This document shows positions 7,879 through 16,409 of a DNA stretch of 56,074 nucleotides, one piece after another. The stretch is from assembly GCA_030682655.1 (NCBI GenBank), contig JAUXNU010000173.1, positions 1-56,074 of the forward strand, read 5' to 3'. Each line of letters begins with the position of its first letter. Position 1 is the stretch's first letter. The translations under genes and the position numbers were made by a program. The stretch is from Actinomycetota bacterium (lineage in GTDB: Bacteria > Actinomycetota > Coriobacteriia > Anaerosomatales > JAUXNU01). The notes beneath the pieces were generated by a model, which was not told the origin of the DNA, ran no database searches, and worked only from the letters and a program-made list of their open reading frames with translations.

Positions 7879-9100
7879 CTACTGCTGGTGACCGACCCCA
7901 GGGTGACAGCGCATGCACACCGCGTCGAGAGAGTCGGCACTCAGGGCCACGGTCGACCACGTGGACTCCTCCGCGTCGTCGAAAGTGAACGCCTAGAAGC
8001 TTCATGTCGCCGGGTGGTCCCGAGTGCGGGAAGTCCGAGCGGACATCTGCCAAGGAGGACCGGTCGAGGGCGTAGTCCTCGGAGCCGTAGTGGCACCGCA
8101 CACAGGGGTCGCTGCTTGATGCCGGAGCGAGCCCCGATCGGTGACACGTATAGCACTGGCCGGGGCCGCCCCCTGCATCGGGGAGAGGGCACGGGTGCGT
8201 GCGCTCGGCGTGCACGGTGCCGCCGAGCTCCGCTGGGGCTTCCTGCGCGCCTCCCAGCATAAGGTCGTGGCAGTCGGCGCACCACCACGACAGGGTGGAG
8301 GTGTCCACGCGTGTTCGGTCTTGCGCGAAGTCCTGCACCACCCAGCGCGGCCGGGTGGTGGCGACGCCGTTTGCCGTGTAGGTGCCATCAAACGAGCTCG
8401 TCGTGCTGAAGTTGACGCCTGCGCGCGCCGTGTTCTCGATTGCGTTCACGGGAGCTTGCTCGGGGTACGTGCCATCGGAGCGCGGAGCCTGCCCGACTGC
8501 GCCAGAGGGGCTGCGCCTCAGGAGCTTGTAGCCTGCCCCATCAGAGGATGCGTCGCCCGGTTGCCACAGCATCCGGGAGTTTCCATGGGGCTCGTGGCAG
8601 TTCACACACCGGAGCGAGACGGGGCCCACACGCAGCCAGCCGTCGCCGTCCTTGGCGGGAACGAGGCGGTACATCTGCGCGGGCTGCGGGTCGTAGCGGC
8701 GCACGACGATGGCGGAGCGCGTGATGCGCCCACGAGCATCCACGGTTTCGAGCCACACGGTTTCAGCATGCTGGGACGCGGATGAGCCGGGGATCTCCGG
8801 CGCGGCGCCCAGTGTGTGACCCGATGCGGCCATAATGCCTGCGGAATCAGCGTCGTAGACGGAGGTGCCGGAGTGCGTGGACTCAACGTGGCAGTAGATG
8901 CATGCGTCATCGGCGTAGTCCGGGCGCACGAGATCGTAGCCGCCGGCGACGGCGGCATGGCAAACGTCGCAGCGCCCCGACGTGGAGTAGCCTCCGTGTG
9001 GAGATATCGTTTGCAGCTCTTCGGCTGATGCTTGAAGCGGGCTGGATAGGAATGCTGCGAGTGCCACAAGGCAAGCGAGAGCGCGTAGCCCTCCGGTCAT
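7879..9100 (-). CDS. Secreted multiheme c-type cytochrome with C-terminal frameshift
   Basis: A signal peptide (GLRALACLVALAAFLSSP, cleavage near QASAEE) precedes six CxxCH heme-binding motifs in frame: CDVCH, CIYCH, CVNCH, CADCH, CYTCH and CVRCH. After GDMKLLG (about 7993-8008) the frame becomes low-complexity arginine-rich and runs on to a stop at 7808, inside the convergent CWB2 gene. In the neighbouring frame the same DNA encodes DSLDAVCMRCHPGVGHQQ and stops at 7879, giving a seventh CxxCH (7903-7917). A single-base indel near 7985-7996 therefore separates the last heme site. The likely role is extracytoplasmic electron transfer. No partner oxidoreductase is adjacent. Confidence 0.75.
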
Positions 9101-9395
9101 GCCGGAAACCGGTCCCCCTGCTCACGGTGAAATACCGCGAATCTCGTGCCCGTCGGCTCCCCCGAGTCGTCGGACCCCCTCATGTGTGTGAGCGCATACT
9201 AGCGCAGGACGGGGCTGCGTGGGGCGAGTCTGAACAAGGCTGAGGTGGAGAGAGTGCGGCTGTGCCGCTCCTTCGGCGCTACTCGTTCGGGGCCTCCGAC
9301 GCCGCGAGAATCCTGTCAGCCGTGCTCCGGGAAGTCTGACCGAGGAGGCGGGTGTCCGGGCGCTCTACGCGCCGATATGGGTCCCGAGCACGGTT

Positions 9396-9611
9396 CTACG
9401 CAAGTGTTCTGCGTATGTACTCCAGCTCCGCGTCGCCCTCAGGCTCGAGTTCGAAGTCGAGCTGCCCGATCTCGACGATGGCACCCGTACGCTCGTTGTG
9501 GATCCAGATCATCGTTTCGTTGGCGATGAGCTCCACACGGTAGGCGGGCTCCGGGAACAGATCTGCCAGCCGCTCGGCCCGATGCTCCATGTCTGCGTTC
9601 ACTGTCGTCAC
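9396..9611 (-). CDS. Small hypothetical acidic protein
   Basis: A 71-residue acidic protein (MEHRAERLADLFPEPAYRVE, then WIHNERTGAIVEIGQLDFEL and an acidic end) of no family I recognise. Two GTG starts are possible, 9611 and 9602. AAGAAGG sits 8 bp before the GTG at 9602, favouring that one (68 residues). It stands alone between the cytochrome and tetR. The 295 bp on its downstream side (9101-9395) show no gene or clear signal. Confidence 0.5.
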   Translation of the reverse strand: MTTVNADMEHRAERLADLFPEPAYRVELIANETMIWIHNERTGAIVEIGQLDFELEPEGDAELEYIRRTLA

Positions 9612-9740
9612 CTTCTTTCGACATGCGAAGACAGGGAATACGGTGTACGTGCCCGCCGCACTGGGACCTAAACTTCTACGAGGTCAATCGCATGGGGAGG
9701 ATCGATTCGCAGCTTCTACCGATAACACGATGTGAATGCG

Positions 9741-9764
9741 GTCACGAGTGCAACCGCTCGTGAC
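9741..9764. repeat. Perfect 8-bp inverted repeat (hairpin) upstream of tetR
   Basis: GTCACGAG (9741-9748) and CTCGTGAC (9757-9764) are perfect inverted arms around an 8-nt loop. There is no T-run, so it is not a classical terminator. It could be an operator or an mRNA structure. Confidence 0.35.
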
Positions 9765-9829
9765 ACAAGATCTGTCCGTGGGGAGGGTCCGCTCCGCTCG
9801 CCCCATGATCGCTCGGTGGGCGCGTGCGC

Positions 9830-9874
9830 TTGTCCAAGACTGAACAACTGTTTAGACTACTGAACATGAGTTCA
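9830..9874 (+). promoter_or_regulatory. tetR promoter with two operator palindromes covering -10 and start codon
   Basis: TTGTCC (9830-9835), a 17-bp spacer and TAGACT (9853-9858) make a good promoter, with transcription expected to begin at about 9865-9866, on the ATG itself. The imperfect palindrome CTGAACA-AC-TGTTTAG (9840-9855) covers the -10 region. The perfect TGAAC-ATGA-GTTCA (9861-9874) covers the start. ACTGAACA recurs at 9839 and 9859, exactly 20 bp apart. This predicts TetR autoregulation and a leaderless mRNA. Confidence 0.65.
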
Positions 9875-10543
9875 ACCAAGACTGACGACCGCACAACCAA
9901 GGCACGCATCCGGGATGCGGCGATCACCTGTGTCGCCGAGCACGGTGTTGCGGCCATGACGGCGCGCAATGTGGCCAAGACCGCCGGAGTGTCTCCCGGG
10001 CTCGTGATTCACCACTTCGGGTCGATGGAGGATCTTCGCGCGGCGTGCGATGAGAGTGTTGCCGCACGCATCCGGCGAATCAAGGAGGATGCGGCGGCAG
10101 CAGGCGTGGCCATGGATCCGATGGAGGCACTCAAGCAGCAGTCCGAGGGTCCCTCGTTGACCAGGTACCTCGCACAAGTTCTCACAGACAGTTCTCCTCG
10201 TGTCGATGCGCTCGTCGACGAACTGGTCGCTGACGCCGTCGACTACTCGGAGCAGATGGTGGAGTCGGGCTTGATGAAGCCCACCGCGTACCCACAGGGC
10301 CGCGCGGCGATCCTGGTTATGTGGTCGCTCGGCAACCTGGTGCTCGGTCGCCACCTGGAGCGGCTGCTCGGTGTCGACGTCACAGAGACACCCGAGGATC
10401 CGACCACGGCGAGCGCCTATCTGGCCCCGACCCTGGAGTTGATGCACGACGGAGTGATGACGGATGCTTCATTCGAGCTGATGCGAGATGCCTTCGTCAC
10501 GGGCGAAGCAATCTCTGACGAGGGGAAGGGAGCGGCTTCATGA
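9866..10543 (+). CDS. TetR family transcriptional regulator of the ABC exporter operon
   Basis: The 225-residue protein has an N-terminal TetR DNA-binding domain (RIRDAAITCVAEHGVAAMTA, ARNVAKTAGVSPGLVIHHFG) and a C-terminal helical ligand-binding domain. The ATG at 9866 is chosen because the promoter places transcription start there and the domain begins shortly after; the open frame further upstream lies in the promoter. The last codons overlap the ABC ATPase gene (ATGA), so regulator and transporter form one operon that it most likely represses until a toxic or signal molecule binds. Confidence 0.88.
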   Translation: MSSTKTDDRTTKARIRDAAITCVAEHGVAAMTARNVAKTAGVSPGLVIHHFGSMEDLRAACDESVAARIRRIKEDAAAAGVAMDPMEALKQQSEGPSLTRYLAQVLTDSSPRVDALVDELVADAVDYSEQMVESGLMKPTAYPQGRAAILVMWSLGNLVLGRHLERLLGVDVTETPEDPTTASAYLAPTLELMHDGVMTDASFELMRDAFVTGEAISDEGKGAAS

Positions 10544-11445
10544 GCAGTGTCACCATCAAGACCGAGGGCCTCACCAAGCACTACGGAAAGGTCGAGGCTC
10601 TGGTTGGTCTGAATCTCGAAATCGCGGGGGGTGAGATCTTCGGGTTCCTTGGCCCTAACGGGGCGGGCAAGACGACCACGATCCGCACGATGATGGACGA
10701 GATCAGGCCGACCTCCGGCAAGGCCTCGATTCTGGGGATGGACACGCACGAGAAGTCCGTTGAGATCCGCACGCACATCGGCTATCTGCCAGGCGATCTG
10801 GCGATGTACCCGAACCTCACCGGCATGGACACGATCACCTACTTCGCCAATCTGCGCGGGGGCGTCGACTACAAGCACGTTGATGGGCTTGCCGAGAGGC
10901 TGGACGCGGACCTCTCAAAGAAGGTGGGGGACCTCTCCTCGGGAAACCGCCAGAAGGTCGGTCTCATCCAGGCATTCATGAGCAAGCCCGAGGTCCTTAT
11001 CATGGACGAGCCCAGCTCAGGCCTCGATCCGCTCGTGCAGCGCGAACTCCAGAAGATGATGCGCGAGGTGGCCGATGGGGGATGCACCGTGTTCCTGTCG
11101 AGCCACACGCTCTCCGAGGTCCAGCGTGTCGCTGACCGGGTCGGCATCATTCGCCACGGACATCTCGTTGCGCTTGAGGCTGTCCACGAGCTGCGGGCGA
11201 AGGCGATGCGCCAGGTCGAGCTCGAGCTCGATGCGCCGGCAGACGTGTCGGTGTTCGAAGCAGTTGAGGGCGTGCGTGACGTGAGGGCTCAGGGCAACCA
11301 CGCGCTCATGACCTTCGGTGGCGACATGGGCGCGCTCCTCAAGGCGATCGAGGGGCGATACACCATCGTCGATATCAGCACTCAGTCCGCGGACCTCGAA
11401 GAGATCTTCCTCACCTACTACCAGGATGAGGAGGTGTCCTCCTGA
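10540..11445 (+). CDS. ABC transporter ATP-binding protein (drug/antibiotic exporter type)
   Basis: A 301-residue CcmA-type ATPase: Walker A GPNGAGKTTT (about residue 39), signature LSSGNRQKVGL, Walker B VLIMDEPSSGLDP and the H-loop SSHTL. A C-terminal extension of about 80 residues (from VELELDAPADVSVFEAVEG) is typical of ATPases paired with ABC-2 permeases in multidrug or antibiotic export. It is coupled by overlap to tetR upstream and to the permease downstream (TGATG). Confidence 0.9.
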   Translation: MSSVTIKTEGLTKHYGKVEALVGLNLEIAGGEIFGFLGPNGAGKTTTIRTMMDEIRPTSGKASILGMDTHEKSVEIRTHIGYLPGDLAMYPNLTGMDTITYFANLRGGVDYKHVDGLAERLDADLSKKVGDLSSGNRQKVGLIQAFMSKPEVLIMDEPSSGLDPLVQRELQKMMREVADGGCTVFLSSHTLSEVQRVADRVGIIRHGHLVALEAVHELRAKAMRQVELELDAPADVSVFEAVEGVRDVRAQGNHALMTFGGDMGALLKAIEGRYTIVDISTQSADLEEIFLTYYQDEEVSS

Positions 11446-13103
11446 TGCTCACGAGCGTCTTTCTCAAGACCATGAGGGATCGCTGGAGGGGCTGGACGAT
11501 CGCCCTTCTCAGCATGGTGGCGATGGGCGCAATGGCGATGGCGGCCTACCAGAACATCAACCCCGCGGTCTTTGCCAGCATGCCCGAGGCCTACCTCTCC
11601 CTCCTCGGGCTTCAGGGCGAGATGGACGTCGGTGCGCTCTCCATCAGCGTCGTCATGGGCAGCTACGGCGCCATGGTGATTGCTTCAATGGCGTTCACCA
11701 TGGGTGCGGCCGCGATCGCGGGTGAGGAGCGCGATGGAACTCTCGGCCTGCTGCTCGGCAACCCCAAGAGTCGCAGCCATGTGCTGGTAGCCAAGGCGCT
11801 GTCGATGATCCTGTTCACCGCGGTGACCGTGGCGCTGCTCGCGGGTGCAACGCTGCTTCTTGCGAGCGTGCTCAACGTCTCGATCGGGGATATGGATGTA
11901 GCCGCCCTGGGCGTGCATCTGTTGGCGAACTGCTTGTTCTACGGGTTCCTCGCGCTGCTCATTGGCTCGTGGATCGGCAATCGTGGGGCTGCGCTTGGCA
12001 TAGCCATCGGCGTCATGGTCGTGTCTTTCCTCGGCGTAGGGCTTCTGCCTCTTCTCGAAGGCGGCAAGGACTGGGTGAAGATTCTCCCGGGGTACTACTT
12101 CGACGGCAGCGGTCCTTTGTACAACGGCATCAAGTGGAGCGACGTCGGAGTACTGCTCGGTGTGTCGACGTTCTTCGGTGCGGGTGCGATCGTTGGTGTG
12201 AATCGGCGGGACCTCAAAGGTCAGTCCACCGACGTCACAATCATGGATCGGATCCGGGCCAATCCGCTGACCGACAAGATCATCGGTCGGCTCGCGGGAG
12301 CAGCTCGCGTCTCGTCGGTCTGGTTCAAGACGGCGTCCGAGTATCAGACGACGTTGTTGGTGTCGGCGGCATACATGTTCCTGATCCAGGGCTTCATGCT
12401 TGGGCCGTTCTACTCGGTGATTCCTGAGGAGACCCGTGCTATGGGTGACCAGCTTCCCGAGCAGATGATCGCCATCTTCGGAGGTGGCGATCTGAGCACC
12501 CCGCAGGGTTGGTATCAGATCGAGACGTTCGGGATGATGGCTCCCGTTGTCATCATGATCGCGACCATCGCAATCGGCGCGGGCGCCATTGCGGGCGAAG
12601 AGTCCAAACGGACGATGGGCCTTCTGCTGGCCAATCCGATCAGCCGCGCGCGCATCATCGCCGAGAAGACGTTCACCATGCTGCTCTTCGGTTCCCTCGT
12701 GGGTCTGGCGACCTTCGGGGGCGTTGCGCTCGGCTCCATCGTCGGAGACCTAGGAATCGATGTCGGGTACATTGCCGCAACGTGCGTGCTGGCGACCCTC
12801 GTGGGCATGTTGTTCGGTGCCTTGGCGCTGGCGGTCGGGGCGGGGACGGGGCGCAAGAAGGTGGCGATGTGGGTGGCCATAGGCGCAGCCACCCTGACGC
12901 ACGTACTCAACTCGCTCGGCGAGATCAACAGCAACCTCGCGGGCATTCAGAAGCTGTCGCCGTTCTACTACTACTTGGGCAGCGATCCGCTCAACAACGG
13001 CATGGACTGGGTCGGGGCGGTGGTGCTCGCAGCGACAACGGTGGTACTCATTGCGGCGTCATTCGTGCTCTTCCAGAGGCGGGATATCCGACAGAGGGAC
13101 TAG
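11445..13103 (+). CDS. ABC-2 type permease, internally duplicated
   Basis: A 552-residue polytopic protein made of two homologous halves. Each half has roughly six membrane helices and a matching cytoplasmic segment: GEERDGTLGLLLGNPKSRSH in the first and GEESKRTMGLLLANPISRAR in the second, each followed by a similar helix (VLVAKALSM / IIAEKTFTM). The duplication would let one chain supply both halves of the pore for the upstream ATPase. Such permeases occur with TetR-linked exporters in actinobacteria. The substrate is unknown. Confidence 0.88.
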   Translation: MLTSVFLKTMRDRWRGWTIALLSMVAMGAMAMAAYQNINPAVFASMPEAYLSLLGLQGEMDVGALSISVVMGSYGAMVIASMAFTMGAAAIAGEERDGTLGLLLGNPKSRSHVLVAKALSMILFTAVTVALLAGATLLLASVLNVSIGDMDVAALGVHLLANCLFYGFLALLIGSWIGNRGAALGIAIGVMVVSFLGVGLLPLLEGGKDWVKILPGYYFDGSGPLYNGIKWSDVGVLLGVSTFFGAGAIVGVNRRDLKGQSTDVTIMDRIRANPLTDKIIGRLAGAARVSSVWFKTASEYQTTLLVSAAYMFLIQGFMLGPFYSVIPEETRAMGDQLPEQMIAIFGGGDLSTPQGWYQIETFGMMAPVVIMIATIAIGAGAIAGEESKRTMGLLLANPISRARIIAEKTFTMLLFGSLVGLATFGGVALGSIVGDLGIDVGYIAATCVLATLVGMLFGALALAVGAGTGRKKVAMWVAIGAATLTHVLNSLGEINSNLAGIQKLSPFYYYLGSDPLNNGMDWVGAVVLAATTVVLIAASFVLFQRRDIRQRD

Positions 13104-13133
13104 CGCTCCGGGAGTGTGTTCGCTCGCAACGAC

Positions 13134-13163
13134 GGAGGCTCCGGCCGTGATGGCGGGGCCTCC
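13134..13163 (+). terminator. Terminator of the TetR-ABC operon
   Basis: GGAGGCTCCG (13134-13143) pairs with CGGGGCCTCC (13154-13163), one T-G pair, followed by TTG. It lies 31 bp after the permease stop and just before the tRNA promoter. Confidence 0.6.
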
Positions 13164-13171
13164 TTGACCCG

Positions 13172-13200
13172 TTGCCCCTCTTCCGCCCCCTCGGTATACT
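13172..13200 (+). promoter_or_regulatory. Promoter of tRNA-Ser
   Basis: TTGCCC (13172-13177), exactly 17 bp, then TATACT (13195-13200). Transcription would begin near 13207, about 37 bp before the mature tRNA 5' end. Confidence 0.7.
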
Positions 13201-13243
13201 CGCCTTTGCGCTCTGAGCGGCCTCGGGCTGCTCGCGCCATCGC

Positions 13244-13336
13244 GGAGAGGTGGCAGAGTGGTTGAATGCGGCGGTCTCGAAAACCGTTAGGCGGGTATCC
13301 CCCGTCTCGGGGGTTCGAATCCCCCCCTCTCCGCCA
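13244..13336 (+). tRNA. tRNA-Ser (anticodon CGA), CCA encoded
   Basis: The acceptor stem GGAGAGG (13244-13250) pairs with CCTCTCC (13326-13332). It is followed by discriminator G and CCA at 13334-13336. The anticodon stem CGGT/ACCG encloses the loop CTCGAAA, giving anticodon CGA. A long variable arm (GGCGGGTATCCCCCGTC) is typical of serine tRNA, and the T-arm is GGGGG-TTCGAAT-CCCCC. The 3' part from 13276 is the left copy of a long direct repeat repeated at 20142, marking it as an integration site. Confidence 0.95.
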
Positions 13337-13344
13337 GGAAGAAC
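13276..13344 (+). repeat. Left direct repeat (att-like) inside the tRNA-Ser 3' part
   Basis: From the anticodon loop through CCA and about 8 bp beyond, this sequence recurs at 20142-20209 with two differences: one C fewer in the right copy and one substitution after the CCA. Its length and position match attachment sites of tRNA-targeting integrative elements. Confidence 0.85.
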
Positions 13345-13347
13345 TGA

Positions 13348-13382
13348 AGACGCCCGCTCCTCGTGATGAGGGGCGGGCGTCT
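13348..13382 (+). terminator. Terminator downstream of tRNA-Ser
   Basis: AGACGCCCGC (13348-13357) pairs with GCGGGCGTCT (13373-13382), followed by GCTTTG. It can also serve the convergent minus-strand NACHT gene, whose stop is at 13420. Confidence 0.7.
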
Positions 13383-13419
13383 GCTTTGTAGCGGGCTACT
13401 GCTCGCTCTCGCTCGCGTT

Positions 13420-16119
13420 CTAGTTCAAGTCGACTCTCGTGTGCCCTTTCGTCCAGTGGACCTTCGCGAGGTCGTCCATCAGCCACTGGTAGCAGATCTC
13501 TGTGATCGGTCGCTTGCCGAAGACATCCAGAACCGTCATCGTCACGTCGCCGAGCGCGACATTCGCAAGGTCTGGTCGGTCCTCCGCAGCCTGGCGAGCC
13601 TCGGCGGCGAGATCCTCGAACGCAGGCACTTCGTCAACGATACTGACGGTCACTCGGTTTTCGCTCTCGGTGGGAATGGGGAGGAGATGCCACGTCCCGC
13701 CCGGACCAGGCCAGCCACCTTCGGAGGTCCGCAGGAAGAACCGGAGATCGACCGGGAAGAGCGTGGCCTTCCGTAGGTGCGGCGAGAGAGGTGCAAGAAG
13801 CCCCGTGCTCAACTGCTCGTATGACGACAGCGCACCCGAGTACACGGACTCGACGCGGAGACGCAACTGCTCGTGCGTGAAGAAGCTCCAGACCCAAGAG
13901 GGGGAGCCAGCCGGTCTGGCATCCGGAAGCGGCCACGGCGCCTGGAGGAACTCCTCGCCCGCCTCGGTAAGCGCCGCAAGGTGGGGTATCAGGGCGAGCA
14001 GAGGCTGCTTCAGCCCGGCCGTGGGGCCCACGAAATGGCAGTCCTCTGGCAGGTTGAGTCGCTCGATTGTACGCGTGAGCTCTGCAACGCTGACCGGCTC
14101 ACCGGTCCAGTCTCGACCAAGCACAGTCCTGGCGGCGAGCCAGGCGGCCTCTCTCGCGATTGGGCCTTCGGCAGCGAGAGGTAACCCTTCTCTGAGCAGG
14201 GCGGTCAGCTCATCGCGAATCTCCCCGTGTGCCCAAGACCACGGCCATGCGGGGCTGGGGCTCGGCGCTGCGCTGCGCATGTGTATCCACGGCAAACGAC
14301 GGGGTGCGCCCCACCCGATGTCCTCCTTGGCGAGGGCCACCACTCGGGGCTGGTCAGGAGAGCTCCGGAGCCAGGCGACAGTGAGCATTGGCTCGTCCAC
14401 GTAGGTGCCAACGGCCGCCACATCTCCGCTAGCGTCCACCGGAACAATGAGGTCGCCGAGCTGTCCCAGCGATCCGTGGAAGGCGACCATGGCTTCACGA
14501 ACGAAGAGACCGGCCTCTTCGGAACTCGGGAGCGGAGGTCTTGCGGCCCCTGTCGCGAACTGAGGCGTTCCGGACTCGACAAGATCGCCAACAAGGCCCG
14601 GGTCCACGGCTACGATTGCGCACAAGACGTCGTGGATGAACCTGGTCGGAGCCATGCTCAGCAGAGCGCGCAAAGCTCCGCGCCAGCGGGAGAGACAGTC
14701 GCGGTCCCCAAGGAGTTCCTCCACGGAGACCACGCCCTCGAGTAACGCACGCGCTGCGAACCATTCCTGTAGCAGCATCAATACGAACTGCACGCTGCCG
14801 TTGTCGGCAATGACCAGGCCCGACTCCAGCAGTGGCGTGAGGTCGCCGGTGTGAGGAAGGTCGCGAATCGCCGCAGGTCCGCTCCGCTTGGTCGATTCAA
14901 CAGCCATTACCATCAGCCATCGTTGTGCCTCATCGTACGATCGCAAGCCGTCCCTGAGTGCTCGGACCACTAGATGTTCAACCAGTTCTCCGGTCGTGGT
15001 GGGTGCGTGCGGATTCGTTCTGAGCCAGAGGCCGATCAGCAGCGCAAACAAGGGTAGCGTCGCTGCTTCACGGATGCTTTCGGGCCAGCGAGCAAGGTCC
15101 CACTCACGAAGAGGCCGTCCGGCGCCGACCGAGGCCAGAGACAGGGCCTTTTCAGCAGATAGAGGCTGGAGGCTCACCGACTCGCCCTGGCGGATCTCCA
15201 GCGAAGTCGCCCTGGTTGTCAGGAGCACGGCTGCCTGCATCCTCGCGGCGAGTGCCCTCGATTCGTCGAGAATGCGTCCAGCACTCCCAAGATCTAGTTC
15301 GTCGAGCCCGTCGACTATCAAGGTCAATGCGGGTGAAGGCGGGTTCCCGATAGCGACAACTCGTTTGCGCACTTGGTCAAGTAGATCGGCTTGCGCCAGG
15401 GTGCGCGAATCGAGCCATACCGGTACGGCCTTCGCCTCCGACATGGCAGCGCGGACGGCCCGCTGAAAGACGCTTTCCGCAAGAATCGACTTGCCGGCAC
15501 CGAGTGGGGCAACTAGAACGCCTACGTGACCGGGGCCGAGTGTGCCCTCAGGCAGTGACCGCTGCACAGGCAGAACATCCGAGAGTCGCGCCGCGTCTTC
15601 GGGGGCTACGCCCGCGGCAATCAGCCGCGTGGCAACTCGGTGCTGGGAGCCCGAGAGGAGGCCCTCAAGTAGCGATTGTCGTGTTGGCTCACGGCCGAGC
15701 GTCCGCTCCACCGTTGAAGCCGTCTGCTTGGCAGCAATGAGGGTGCTCATGACCGCGTCTCGCGAGAGAGACTCACGGAAGGCGTTCAGAAACGCGATGG
15801 CAAGAGACTCGTCGTCTGGGTCGCGGCCGTCGAACCGCGACAGCTCAAGCTCGCTCGGCATTGTTGGCTCCCGAATGCCTAGAGCCTCTTCCACCAGGAG
15901 CCGCCAATTCGCCTCACGGGCGAGAAACGACTCGTCGACTGGCGCGATGAGCCCCCAACTAGCATTCGACTCATTGAGCGATGCCAATGCCAAGTCGTAG
16001 GCGGAACGCATGCGTCGTTCAGTCTCCTCGCCAGGATTCGGCCCGCCAAGCAACGGGATCGCGGACACCGCTGAGAGAGCCAGGCCAATTGCCTCGACGA
16101 CTGTCACCCGAGCCCCCAT
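13420..16119 (-). CDS. NACHT-type STAND NTPase, candidate immune sensor
   Basis: About 899 residues. The numbering here counts from the TTG at 16125, which adds two residues. A P-loop module occupies roughly 195-330: Walker A APLGAGKS (206-213), Walker B TLIVDGLDEL (268-277, the NACHT-style GLDEL form) and a sensor-1-like AVLLTTRAT. An N-terminal 190-residue helical region begins with a hydrophobic stretch (about 10-27), and an NTPase-associated winged-helix-like region follows. The C-terminal 500 residues match nothing I know and would be the sensor. Bacterial NACHT proteins are established antiphage sensors, which with the island setting suggests a defence role (inference). The start is either ATG 16119 or TTG 16125; no strong Shine-Dalgarno decides. 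Confidence 0.75.
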   Translation of the reverse strand: MGARVTVVEAIGLALSAVSAIPLLGGPNPGEETERRMRSAYDLALASLNESNASWGLIAPVDESFLAREANWRLLVEEALGIREPTMPSELELSRFDGRDPDDESLAIAFLNAFRESLSRDAVMSTLIAAKQTASTVERTLGREPTRQSLLEGLLSGSQHRVATRLIAAGVAPEDAARLSDVLPVQRSLPEGTLGPGHVGVLVAPLGAGKSILAESVFQRAVRAAMSEAKAVPVWLDSRTLAQADLLDQVRKRVVAIGNPPSPALTLIVDGLDELDLGSAGRILDESRALAARMQAAVLLTTRATSLEIRQGESVSLQPLSAEKALSLASVGAGRPLREWDLARWPESIREAATLPLFALLIGLWLRTNPHAPTTTGELVEHLVVRALRDGLRSYDEAQRWLMVMAVESTKRSGPAAIRDLPHTGDLTPLLESGLVIADNGSVQFVLMLLQEWFAARALLEGVVSVEELLGDRDCLSRWRGALRALLSMAPTRFIHDVLCAIVAVDPGLVGDLVESGTPQFATGAARPPLPSSEEAGLFVREAMVAFHGSLGQLGDLIVPVDASGDVAAVGTYVDEPMLTVAWLRSSPDQPRVVALAKEDIGWGAPRRLPWIHMRSAAPSPSPAWPWSWAHGEIRDELTALLREGLPLAAEGPIAREAAWLAARTVLGRDWTGEPVSVAELTRTIERLNLPEDCHFVGPTAGLKQPLLALIPHLAALTEAGEEFLQAPWPLPDARPAGSPSWVWSFFTHEQLRLRVESVYSGALSSYEQLSTGLLAPLSPHLRKATLFPVDLRFFLRTSEGGWPGPGGTWHLLPIPTESENRVTVSIVDEVPAFEDLAAEARQAAEDRPDLANVALGDVTMTVLDVFGKRPITEICYQWLMDDLAKVHWTKGHTRVDLN

Positions 16120-16125
16120 CACCAA

Positions 16126-16406
16126 TGACGATCAAGACATCGCCGAGGACAAGTCACCAGTCGATTGTAGCGTCTAGCGCCGACGGTGGGTGCCGTGTTT
16201 CCAGCATCTCTCGGCCTCAATCTACTAGGCCCTCCCGATTCACTTCGAATACCTTGACCTCGCTGTTTCGCGTTCTGTTGCTCTCGACTCTAGCGCGGCG
16301 GAGCGCACAACCTTTGGAGGTTTCCCGCAAGAGTGAATAGGGGTATGCTATTGATGTAGATGGCGAAATATTTCGTATGATATCGACTAATTAGGAACGG
16401 AATCAA
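16126..16406. other. Divergent intergenic region of the island
   Basis: No gene is seen in these 281 bp between the divergent NACHT and HTH genes. The right third is AT-rich and holds the HTH promoter and palindrome. A minus-strand promoter for the NACHT gene must lie in the left part, but I could not assign it. Confidence 0.5.
16351..16381 (+). promoter_or_regulatory. HTH gene promoter with perfect 12-bp palindrome in the spacer
   Basis: TTGATG (16351-16356) and TATGAT (16376-16381) are separated by 19 bp. The perfect palindrome CGAAATATTTCG (16364-16375) fills the spacer up to the -10 box. This is the expected geometry for repression by the adjacent small HTH protein. Confidence 0.6.
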
Positions 16407-16409
16407 TTG

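Noticed and set aside
9741-9764. Terminator for the gene at 9396
   Set aside because: It lies upstream of that minus-strand gene and lacks a T-run on either strand.
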